Origin: Sphingobacteriales bacterium
Lineage (GTDB): Bacteria; Bacteroidota; Bacteroidia; Chitinophagales; UBA2359
Direction of reading: 5' to 3'
NCBI GenBank assembly: GCA_016711285.1
Contig: JADJTG010000002.1
Coordinates: 62,001 to 126,000 of the forward strand
Length of the DNA stretch: 64,000 nt
The notes below the pieces were generated by a model. The model was not told the DNA's origin and ran no database searches. It saw only the letters and a program-made list of their open reading frames with translations. Position 1 is the first letter of the stretch. Every line of letters starts with the position of its first letter. Positions 9,801 to 17,346 of the stretch are shown here, piece after piece. Made by a program: the position numbers and the translations under genes.

Positions 9801-12800
9801 TTTTTGTTTGGGGTTGCGCACACCGAGCATTATTACTTTTGCTTTCCCGATGTCGGGGCTGCCTACCACCGTAATTTTATTGCCTTTGTCGTCTATTTCG
9901 GTATAGGGGCGCAGCCAACTGTCGCGCGGGATAAAGTCTTGATAATTACGGCGTTTTTTCACATCTACCAAATCATCTAAATTAATATCCAAATTATTTT
10001 CGGTAGGCCAAGTGAGTTGGCGGCGTTGGTCTAAGGGCGTGCCATCGGCGATGAGGCGCGTAATTTTTAAAGGAATTTCGTACTCGTAATAGTTTTCGGT
10101 AAAGTCGTTACCAATGCGGATAAATGCCGTAATATCGCCGTCTTTGAGGGTTTGTCCGTTGCGCTCTTCGGCGTGGATAAACATACGCAGGCGTTTGAAA
10201 AAGCGCATGTCAAAACGCTCCGTTTTGAAAGCGGCACGCGCATAGCCATCGGGTATATCGCACACTTGAACCGATAAAGACTGCTCATTTTGGCGCAAAG
10301 GCGTAGTACTTTGATTAAAAAATTGTTCGCGCTCTACACCCGGCGGCAACAAATATGGAATAGGTACACGCGCCGAACTTTCTTCAATACCCACCGAACC
10401 CAGGTTAAATTCGCTGAATTGTCCGTTATCATCTGGCAAATACTCACCTTCTTCTACCAATGATGTCAGATATTTACGCCATTGATTGCGCACCAAATTA
10501 AATTCTGTCATACGACAAACCACCGTATCTTCAAAGCCGGTTAAATATACGCGCATAAATTGTATGGCGCGAAAATTTTCAATGCTGCCGTATTTATCCG
10601 TATAATTATAAATAGGAACACGGAACTGATACCACGTTTGGGCATTGCTTGTTCCTTCATTTACTACCCTTTTGCCGATAATAAAATTGCTGTTATTGGC
10701 TGCGCCGTCTTCAAGGCTTTCTTTGCTCAAATTAATTTTATATTCAAAATATTCTTCGCTCAGTTGCAAAGAGTTGTCGTTGTTTAAATCTTCTGCATCG
10801 GGCAAATTGGTGGAAGAATTGATTTGTTGCCCCTGCGATTCTGCCGCATTTCCTTGCTGGTGGTTAAAATGCGAATAACGCTCTGCCATCGCTACTGTAC
10901 CGACATAGTGGTTGTCATCGGAAAAATGGTAAAAGTCGTCATTCGAGGGATCGCCTAAAATAATGGCACGGGCATCAGGGTTGGTGACAATGCTTTGCAC
11001 CGCACTCAAATAGTCGGCGAATAATGCGTTTTCGCCATTATTATCTACCCCGTCAAAACCTACGTCCTGCGCAGTGCGCACCGACAATTCGTTGTCAAAG
11101 AAATTGGTGATGGGGCTGTTCAAAGGACGGCGTGCCCAAGCAGTGGTATCCACATAAGCCACACCACCCGGACGTGGCAAAGCGTTTTCGGCAAAAGGAC
11201 GACCTGCATCTTTCAAAATATCTTCCGAAACATTTCCCAGATTCAAATACAACTCACCCGAATTATCCGGTTTTTCAATAAAAGGGTCTAACATCCAAAA
11301 TTCTATAAATTCCACATTGGCTTGCTCAAAGTCGGTGATGTCCAAAGCGCGTTGCATGCCTCCCCAGCGACTGGCAGGGTCAAGCAATAAACCGTCTCCA
11401 TCTAAACCCGCCGACACATCGGAAGGTGCGGTGTCAAAATTGTAGGGTCCACGTTTTTGAGGAAAGAAGGCTAAGTTTAAAGTGCGTAAATAAGAAGCCT
11501 GTTGTGCATTCACCTGACGTGTGGGAAACAAATCGGTGATGTTGATACGGCGATAAAACGGCGAAACTTTATCCGCAGCCGGAATATCATCTGCCTGTAC
11601 ATTGTTGCCAAAGCCTGTACCTTGCAAATTGCCCTGCTCAATGGAGTACCAGTTGAATAAAGCGCGGTTGTAGCCGTAAGAACGGTCGTTGAGGCGTTCG
11701 GCTTCGGGAAATCTGTTGTTGGTCGTGCGCGGCGTGGCTGCCAGCGTCCAGCGCGTCAGCGGAAATTCCATCGAAATCGCATTTGCCGAGCCTTCAAAGT
11801 CGTCAATAAATACCGTGCCTTCTTTGCCGATGGCGCGGGCGTGTCCCGGAATAAAACGCGCCACCTCGCCGTACATCTTCACACTCGAAGGTTCTTTGGT
11901 GCTGATAAGTGGCAATTTATCGAGGGCTTTTGTGAGCCAGGGCGTTTCGGCAAAATAATTCATATCAAAACCCACCATTTGGTTGGAGATGGGGTCGTCG
12001 CCGTAGTTGGTTTTGGGGGTAAAAGGTCGCTCCGACAACCAAACATGTGTAGCTCCGAGCGTGAAATCTTTATTAATCCAATAATCTAAACGCGTACCCG
12101 CAAAGGTTTTGGTCTGAATACCAAACAAAGTATTGTCTTCAAAAGAAATATTTATCGGCAAGGCAGAGTTGAGATAAGCCTGATTGATAATCGTGACACG
12201 TCCCAAACTGTAATTGACCGTATAATCCACACCTTCCGTCAAAGTGAGACCGCCCGAAGTAACTTTAATAGAGCCGGGCGGCAAATTAAATGCACCCACC
12301 GTAAATTCATTGCTCTGTGAAGATTTATAAGAACCTTTTATCACAAAACGATTTTTTTCGGGCACTTGCAAAGCGCGTATTTTGGTATCAACGTATAATT
12401 GTTCAAATGCGTATTTTTCGGCTATTTCCTGTTCATTTTCGGTAAATTTAGTGCGTAAATCCGCTCCGAAAGGCTCTATCACCGGAAACATCAAACGACC
12501 ATTGCGGGTAAAAATGGTGATGTTGTCGATAAAGTCAAAAATACCATCGGGATAGGGGTCGTTTTGTAAATTGAGGCGGTCTAAATTGAGTAAATTAATC
12601 AAGGAGCGTTTTTCAGTGGAACTACCTTCCGACAAATAGCGCGTAGTTCCTTTGCCCGGATTTTCATAATATACATTTAATTGAAAATCTTCTTTACTTA
12701 AGCCAAAAGTACCCAAACGATATATATTTTTCATCATCAAATCCCAAATCGGCAAGGAGGGTTTTTGCTGTACATTTTTGAGCATTTTGGCAAAAATGAG

Positions 12801-14402
12801 CTTTTCACGTCCGTTTTCGGTGGAAGATGTATTGCTGGAATTGGGCGTGATGTCGGTGGAGAGTTCGCCCACCTGAAATACTTTTCCCGTCAGATTGTCG
12901 CGATAGCGAAAAGAAACCGCCACAATATCATTGTCCTGTGGGGTTACGTTCAGGGAGATAAAACCCAATTTGGGGTCAAAAGTGTATTCGTTGGGCTGCA
13001 ACAAACGTGCTTCGGCGATGCGATAGTCGTCGCCGTCTTTCAAGCCGAGTGCATCGAGATAAATGGCGGCTCTGTCCATTTTGCGAATATCCACCGGCGA
13101 GGCGATGAGTTTGCGGTGCAGGTCGTTGGCTTGATAGTCGTAGCCGGGAACTTTGGGATCATCGTAGTTGCCCGGCAATTCGGAGCCGGGGGTTACCTGA
13201 ATGGCATTCTGATTCCAAAGCGGACGCACGTCGCTTTCGCCCAATTCCATAAAAGCCACAATGTCTCGGGTGCGCTCGGTAGCTCCACTGCGGTTCGTTA
13301 TCCACACTTCTATATCCGTAATTTCTACCCGCGAATTGATATAAGGTAAATAAGCTAATGCTTCGTTGAAGTGGTTGCGAAAATAATGTGCGAGAAAAAA
13401 GTTGCGGTCTTCTTCGTAATCATATCCAGAAATTTCAAATTCACGCTCCAAAGCACCGTTTTCTATACGAAGCTGATTGGGTTTGGAGTTTTGTTGTGAA
13501 ATTACATTTCTTACCGTCAGACGCCCGAATTTCAGTTCCGACTTCAAGCCCATCAACGACTGGCTGCCCTGAATGAGCGTGGTGGGCAAAGGAAAGTTGA
13601 TATTGCCCGCTTCTAAGCGTTGAATGATGTCGTCTTCATCGCCGGTATATGCCAATCCGATTTGACGGTCGAATTTGAAAGTGGATTTTGTATTGTAGTT
13701 GGTGGTGAGTTTTATTTTTCCGCACACATCGCCCGTGGCACTCATATTGATGTTCTCGTCAAACATAAATTGCGCCGGACGATTGCGCACGCGCTCCGGT
13801 AAAGTGGGGTTCTCCAAACGTTGCTTGGAAAAGCCCATCTCTACTTCAATATTTCCGGTAGGTTTGATGGATACTTCGCAACCTTCGCCAAACACGCGCC
13901 CCAAAGCTCCGCTTTTCATGGATAAGCCGTTGCCAAAAATAGAGCCTGCTCCCGCGCCTGTATTGTCGCCTTCAATGAGGGAGTTGCTGGGGTTTTGCCA
14001 ATAATCCGACAGTGATTTGTTTTTAGATTGCTCCAAAAAATCATTGAACTGAATATCCGCTCCCGGACGGTAAGGCAAACCACCTACGTTTTCTTCTACT
14101 TCGTAGGAGTTGGTTTCTGGATTGTACTCTACTTGCTGCTGAATGGCGGGCGGATCTTGCAAATCAAAGGAATTTTCATTTTCCCATTGATTTTCATCAT
14201 AGAAAAAATTTTCGTAGCGGTCTTCTATCGGAAACAATAAATCATTGGTATCGGCAGGTGCCATACTTCTGTTTTCTTTTTCCGTTTCGGGAGCTACCCA
14301 TTCATATAAATAGTTTCTTTGCTCATTATTAGCAATAGCAATGCCCGCTATAAAAATAGGCAAGAAAGTGAGCCAAAAGGGTCTTTTTTTAGTAAAGTGC
14401 AC
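6882..14402 (-). CDS. sprA: Cell-surface protein SprA (Sov), type IX secretion translocon
   Basis: A 2506-aa protein with a signal peptide (about residues 1-24), in the usual SprA size range of about 2,300-2,500 residues. SprA is the very large outer-membrane beta-barrel that conducts T9SS cargo across the outer membrane; in gliding species it is also needed for motility. Family-like segments include SLSDYWQNPSN near residue 130, VFIDDFEGSANAISME in the middle and long beta-strand-rich stretches to the C-terminus (NSRGGIRITFSLAN). Its position directly downstream of ruvA is a conserved Bacteroidota arrangement. An unusual Lys/Asp/Glu-rich linker lies near residues 1990-2020. Several T9SS-type cargo proteins are encoded in the window. 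Confidence 0.95.
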   Translation of the reverse strand: MHFTKKRPFWLTFLPIFIAGIAIANNEQRNYLYEWVAPETEKENRSMAPADTNDLLFPIEDRYENFFYDENQWENENSFDLQDPPAIQQQVEYNPETNSYEVEENVGGLPYRPGADIQFNDFLEQSKNKSLSDYWQNPSNSLIEGDNTGAGAGSIFGNGLSMKSGALGRVFGEGCEVSIKPTGNIEVEMGFSKQRLENPTLPERVRNRPAQFMFDENINMSATGDVCGKIKLTTNYNTKSTFKFDRQIGLAYTGDEDDIIQRLEAGNINFPLPTTLIQGSQSLMGLKSELKFGRLTVRNVISQQNSKPNQLRIENGALEREFEISGYDYEEDRNFFLAHYFRNHFNEALAYLPYINSRVEITDIEVWITNRSGATERTRDIVAFMELGESDVRPLWNQNAIQVTPGSELPGNYDDPKVPGYDYQANDLHRKLIASPVDIRKMDRAAIYLDALGLKDGDDYRIAEARLLQPNEYTFDPKLGFISLNVTPQDNDIVAVSFRYRDNLTGKVFQVGELSTDITPNSSNTSSTENGREKLIFAKMLKNVQQKPSLPIWDLMMKNIYRLGTFGLSKEDFQLNVYYENPGKGTTRYLSEGSSTEKRSLINLLNLDRLNLQNDPYPDGIFDFIDNITIFTRNGRLMFPVIEPFGADLRTKFTENEQEIAEKYAFEQLYVDTKIRALQVPEKNRFVIKGSYKSSQSNEFTVGAFNLPPGSIKVTSGGLTLTEGVDYTVNYSLGRVTIINQAYLNSALPINISFEDNTLFGIQTKTFAGTRLDYWINKDFTLGATHVWLSERPFTPKTNYGDDPISNQMVGFDMNYFAETPWLTKALDKLPLISTKEPSSVKMYGEVARFIPGHARAIGKEGTVFIDDFEGSANAISMEFPLTRWTLAATPRTTNNRFPEAERLNDRSYGYNRALFNWYSIEQGNLQGTGFGNNVQADDIPAADKVSPFYRRINITDLFPTRQVNAQQASYLRTLNLAFFPQKRGPYNFDTAPSDVSAGLDGDGLLLDPASRWGGMQRALDITDFEQANVEFIEFWMLDPFIEKPDNSGELYLNLGNVSEDILKDAGRPFAENALPRPGGVAYVDTTAWARRPLNSPITNFFDNELSVRTAQDVGFDGVDNNGENALFADYLSAVQSIVTNPDARAIILGDPSNDDFYHFSDDNHYVGTVAMAERYSHFNHQQGNAAESQGQQINSSTNLPDAEDLNNDNSLQLSEEYFEYKINLSKESLEDGAANNSNFIIGKRVVNEGTSNAQTWYQFRVPIYNYTDKYGSIENFRAIQFMRVYLTGFEDTVVCRMTEFNLVRNQWRKYLTSLVEEGEYLPDDNGQFSEFNLGSVGIEESSARVPIPYLLPPGVEREQFFNQSTTPLRQNEQSLSVQVCDIPDGYARAAFKTERFDMRFFKRLRMFIHAEERNGQTLKDGDITAFIRIGNDFTENYYEYEIPLKITRLIADGTPLDQRRQLTWPTENNLDINLDDLVDVKKRRNYQDFIPRDSWLRPYTEIDDKGNKITVVGSPDIGKAKVIMLGVRNPKQKELGSSDDGFSKCAEMWFNELRLSDFDESGGWAAIASANAKLADLGSVAVTGNMHTPGFGSLEQKVTQRTRDTYYQYDVTSNLNLDKLLPKSWGLVIPMYAGVSESISNPKYDPYDTDVEMEDKLDMVKLKKGEEYADSIKKVAQTYESVKSLNFTNVRKVKTAGGNKPAANPVPAAGAGALPPPVNNKPAKPHFYDIENWNLTYIYTEKDRRDPIVEIENDKQHTGILAYTFPGKATYIQPFNKIITSKNKYLAIIKDINFNLVPSNVSFRNKVDRSIFKIKMRNLENDGFEAPTSYNKDFIWTREYGLKHNLTKSITLDFNAMNRSRIDEPMDSLTGALIPTPNKEQRKVFYDNIKTGGRDLDYNHNASLSYNVPLNKFPILDWITLRTRLDADFTWTTAPRPPRKLVYPFSTLDSLSNGNFIQNGRSEQINAEFNVRKFVTKIKYFDRLYNAKSTNTPPKDKNKDKKDKDAKEEEKDKDKKEKKSVAAAPSLAEKIFLKPLFSLNRVAITYNRKRSTQIAGFGFIGENRPDVLGQNLSVQAPGWDFVSGWQPDTSWLSDIAEKGWIIDNKLLNQEFRQTYERRLEARAAFEPFRDFKIDLIWNKTYRDTYNELFKMNEEDRFAHLTPRKTGNYSVTFLPINTTFDKLDTARISETFKQFEINRKIISQRLQAINPESQGEIYFNPLDSLYNSDYAKGYGPFSQEVIIPAFLAAYTKQDANKVSINNALNVLPRPNWTLQYNGLAKLPKLRDIFTTINIGHSYSATYTVNTFTSNLYFEGQVFEYDPNYIAPVVIDTMSGNFQVQYRIPDLTVNEQFSPLLGREATMKNGFTGKFEYKKQRSISLLFVDRQLSEMRTSEITVGAGYRFKGLKLPIKNRRGNPVTLKNDINVKMDFSVRDSRTLNYQLDQKTAQPTAGSKTIRISPSVDYVVNNRIKVALFYDRTRTVPYTSASFPITNSRGGIRITFSLAN

Positions 14403-14505
14403 GTTATTGACGGTTGTTTTAGCTTTTTAGGGTATTCTCAGGTAAAATTGAAATCTATTTTATTTCCACAAATACATCACGACACAAATAACATTTTGCC
14501 GCTTA

Positions 14506-15108
14506 TTATAAACTACTTACAATTTTAAGGGCTTCTTTTATTAATGTTTGTACGCTGTTAATGCCTGAAGGGTTGTCTTTCAAGGCTCTGTTTACTGCAC
14601 GAACCGCCTGATTTTTAGAAATTCCAAGAGCGGATAATGCTTGTAACGCATCATCGGCAAAAGTATTGTGTGTGGCGGAAAAATTATTTTCTTCGGGCAG
14701 CGCAGTTTTGGCAAGGCGGTCTTTGAGTTCTAATACCAAACGCTGTGCGGCTTTGGGTCCCACCCCTTTCACGGCTTGCAACATTTTGAGGTTATTGCCT
14801 ACAATGGCACGCTGCACCTCGTCGGGTGAGTAGGTGGACAATATCATACGCGCCGTTGCCGTACCCACCCCCGATACAGAGGTCAGCTCCAAAAACAGCA
14901 TACGCTCCGCTTCATCAGCAAAACCATACAGCGTTGGAATTTGCTCTGCACTAATATAATAATGTGCATAAAGGCGGCAAGTGGTGGCAGAGCGTATTTT
15001 CTCGTATGTATATAAACTGATATGCAAAGTATAGCCTATACCGCTACATTCTATGATAGCGGTAGTAGGGCTAATGTGGGCAAGTTTTCCTTCTATATAT
15101 GCAATCAC
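14506..15108 (-). CDS. ruvA: Holliday junction branch migration protein RuvA
   Basis: A 200-aa protein of normal RuvA length. It starts MIAYIEGKLAHISPTTAIIE, the typical OB-fold N-terminal domain. Two helix-hairpin-helix segments follow (LTSVSGVGTATARMIL and LQAVKGVGPKAAQRLVLEL), then a short C-terminal domain (ALSALGISKNQAVRAV) that contacts RuvB. RuvA binds four-way junctions and loads the RuvB motor. The start codon is GTG. A TACCTTTG promoter box lies 27 bases upstream. The gap to sprA is 103 bases without a terminator, so the two may be cotranscribed. Confidence 0.95.
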   Translation of the reverse strand: MIAYIEGKLAHISPTTAIIECSGIGYTLHISLYTYEKIRSATTCRLYAHYYISAEQIPTLYGFADEAERMLFLELTSVSGVGTATARMILSTYSPDEVQRAIVGNNLKMLQAVKGVGPKAAQRLVLELKDRLAKTALPEENNFSATHNTFADDALQALSALGISKNQAVRAVNRALKDNPSGINSVQTLIKEALKIVSSL

Positions 15109-15134
15109 TCGACTTTAATTAACGTTCTAACCCG

Positions 15135-15142
15135 CAAAGGTA
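15135..15142 (-). promoter_or_regulatory. Candidate -7 box for ruvA (TACCTTTG on minus strand)
   Basis: CAAAGGTA on the plus strand reads TACCTTTG on the minus strand, matching TAnnTTTG, 27 bases before the ruvA start codon. Confidence 0.55.
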
Positions 15143-15302
15143 TAAAATCTACCATAGATTATGGTGTGTATTGGGCAATAAGTTTATAAAAAGCTGATTT
15201 ATTCTCTATTTTCTTCATCTTGCTTTTTTATTTTTTATGCTATCGCTTCTTTTGCCGTGTAGGTAATATGTGCTTAAATTGTTGTAATAACAAAAAAAAC
15301 AG

Positions 15303-15310
15303 TAATTTTG
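15303..15310 (+). promoter_or_regulatory. Candidate -7 box for the enoyl-CoA hydratase gene (TAATTTTG)
   Basis: TAATTTTG matches TAnnTTTG and lies 47 bases before the ATG at 15357. A TTGTTG sequence about 20 bases upstream could be the -33 element. Confidence 0.55.
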
Positions 15311-15356
15311 TACATTCATTTTTTTTTTATTTTTGATTATTTCTTTGCAAAAAAAT

Positions 15357-16134
15357 ATGTCTGATACGCTCCTTTTTACCATTGACGAAGAAAAAAAATA
15401 TGCTGCCATCACACTGAATCGTCCGGCAGTACTCAACAGTTTCAACCGCGAAATGGCATTTGCCCTGCAAGCTGCCTTAGATGAATGTGCTGCCAATGAT
15501 GCTGTACGGGCGGTATATATTACAGGAAGCGGGAAGGCTTTCAGTGCGGGGCAGGATTTGGCGGAGGTCAATGAAGTGCCTTTGCCCACCATTTTGCAGG
15601 AGCATTACAACCCGATAGTGAGCCGCTTGCGGGCATTGCCCAAACCAGTGGTGTGCGGCGTAAACGGCGTAGCTGCCGGAGCCCGGTGCTAATTTGGCTT
15701 TGGCTTGCGATATAGTAATAGCACGCCGCTCGGCTTCTTTCATACAGGCGTTCAGCAAAATCGGCTTGATACCCGACAGTGGCGGCACTTATTTTTTGCC
15801 GCGTTTGGTGGGTTTTGCCAAAGCTGCTGCTTTTATGATGCTCGGCGAGCGCGTAAGTGCGCAGGAGGCGGAGCGGCTCGGAATGATTTACAAAGTAGCA
15901 GAAGACGACTCTTTTGACAGCGAAACTCGCAGCATTACCGAACAACTCGCAGCAATGCCCACCCGCGCTTTGGCATTTACCAAAGCAGCTCTCAATGCTT
16001 CACTTACCCAAAATTTGGAGCAGCAATTGGTGCTTGAAGACCGCCTCCAGACACAGGCTGCACAAACTTATGATTATCAGGAAGGCGTAACGGCTTTTTT
16101 AGAAAAACGCCCGCCTGTTTTTTTAGGTAAATAA
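15357..16134 (+). pseudogene. Enoyl-CoA hydratase/isomerase family protein, split by a one-base frameshift
   Basis: The first part encodes the crotonase N-terminal half (ITLNRPAVLNSFN, GSGKAFSAGQDL for the first oxyanion-hole region) and ends early after GVNGVAAGARC. The second part continues LALACDIVIARRSASF, with KIGLIPDSGGTYFLPRLVG. Removing one C from the CCC at 15682-15684 gives GVAAGAGANLALACDIVIA, the exact family sequence, and a protein of about 258 residues. The PDSGGT stretch resembles PaaG-type 2-(1,2-epoxy-1,2-dihydrophenyl)acetyl-CoA isomerases and enoyl-CoA hydratases of fatty acid or phenylacetate breakdown. ATG at 15357 is preferred over the upstream TTG. It is convergent with the AlkD gene, with 14 bases between stops. 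Confidence 0.85.
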
Positions 16135-16148
16135 ATTTTTCTCACCGC

Positions 16149-16838
16149 TTATATCTCGCCGATATGTTTGAGGGCTTCGCGGCGGCTCAAAGGCGCAAGG
16201 TGATATTTGGCAACCACAGCACGCACAAAAGCGGGGTCGTGGCGGGCTACATTGCGCAATGCCCAACCAATGGCTTTTTGTACAAAAAACTCCTTTGAAT
16301 ATTGGCAATGCGCAATACATTCTTCCAGCACCTCATAATGTGTTTTTTCTTTGTATGACAATTGAAAAATAAGCGAAACCCGCTGCAACCAAATATTAGA
16401 GCTTTTGTTCCAGTGCTCCAGTATTATCGGCTCTATATGCTGCGGATAGCGTTTAAAATAATCGCCTATCAGCGCACCCGACAGGTGATCAACAGAGTCC
16501 CACCACGATTTTTCTGTAATAAGTTGCTCTATAATTCCTATACTTTCTTCCAAGTGCGCACTTTTGGCTTTTTTCATCACATCTACCGCCAAGTATTGAA
16601 ATTCACGCTGCGGCAATTGCCATAGCTGCACTGCCGCCGACAAAGCTGCCGATGCCGAAGGTACGCCATATTGGTCAAAGTATGTCTTATTCAACGAGGC
16701 TCTTTGCGGCGAAGTAATACCCAAAAACAGAAAATGATTTTTCATATATTTAGCCATACCTATGGCTGTTTCGGGTTGTGCCTGCAGATGGTAGTTTTGT
16801 ACCAAAACCGACAAAGGAGTATCTATAAAATCAGGCAT
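16149..16838 (-). CDS. DNA alkylation repair protein, AlkD family
   Basis: About 229 residues of helical repeats, the normal AlkD size. Family features are MAKYMKNHFLFLGITSPQR near the N-terminus, EKSWWDSVDHLSGALIG in the middle (the Trp and Asp used for alkylated-base recognition and hydrolysis) and FFVQKAIGWALRNVARHDP near the C-terminus. AlkD glycosylases remove positively charged alkylated purines such as N3- and N7-methylated bases. The start is placed at the ATG giving MPDFIDTP; an in-frame extension to 16892 adds 18 residues unlike the family. Confidence 0.88.
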   Translation of the reverse strand: MPDFIDTPLSVLVQNYHLQAQPETAIGMAKYMKNHFLFLGITSPQRASLNKTYFDQYGVPSASAALSAAVQLWQLPQREFQYLAVDVMKKAKSAHLEESIGIIEQLITEKSWWDSVDHLSGALIGDYFKRYPQHIEPIILEHWNKSSNIWLQRVSLIFQLSYKEKTHYEVLEECIAHCQYSKEFFVQKAIGWALRNVARHDPAFVRAVVAKYHLAPLSRREALKHIGEI

Positions 16839-17346
16839 CTCAAGAAAGATATTTTTATTATTGTTTGACGACAAAACTATAATAACAGGCATTTATTTTC
16901 AAATAAATATTCAAGTAAATTAGTTGCCAGTAAAAAAACATTATAGTTTTTTTTATTGTTTTTTTAAATAATACTTTAATAAATAAAAATTATACATATA
17001 TTAGCAGACATCTTTTGTCTAAAAGTGATTTATATCATTTAAAGAGATTTTAAAATAAAATGATAAGTATCTTCCTTATTTTACTATATAAAATCAATAT
17101 GATAACTCATTGATAAAGAGACAAATGGTGCTTTTTAGACATTTTGTGCCAATACTAAGTGTTGCTGATACCAAATAAATCGTTGAACTTTGTTTTCAAC
17201 CTTACTTAGAAACATACCAGAACTATGATTGAATAACTACTACTTTATTTATCTGAAGGATATATCATGTGGGTTAAAATTTATTGCCCACATGATTTTC
17301 TTTCTAAGCTAAGTAGATATTATTTATTTTAAAATTGTTACAAATA
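16839..17346. other. AT-rich intergenic region with one hairpin
   Basis: About 500 bases without a supported gene. It is very AT-rich. A 9-bp inverted repeat (TCATGTGGG at 17265-17273, CCCACATGA at 17287-17295) lies 52 bases before the CHU_C gene start. It has no T tail, so it may be an operator or leader structure rather than a terminator. No TAnnTTTG box was found close to the gene start. Confidence 0.4.

Noticed and set aside
12765..13349. Plus-strand frame of 194 codons inside sprA
   Set aside because: Antisense shadow of a well-supported gene; no recognisable domain and no ribosome site.
17168..17180. Possible second copy of the 324-bp palindrome (TACCAAATAAAT match)
   Set aside because: Only 12-13 AT-rich bases are shared and no inverted arm is present.
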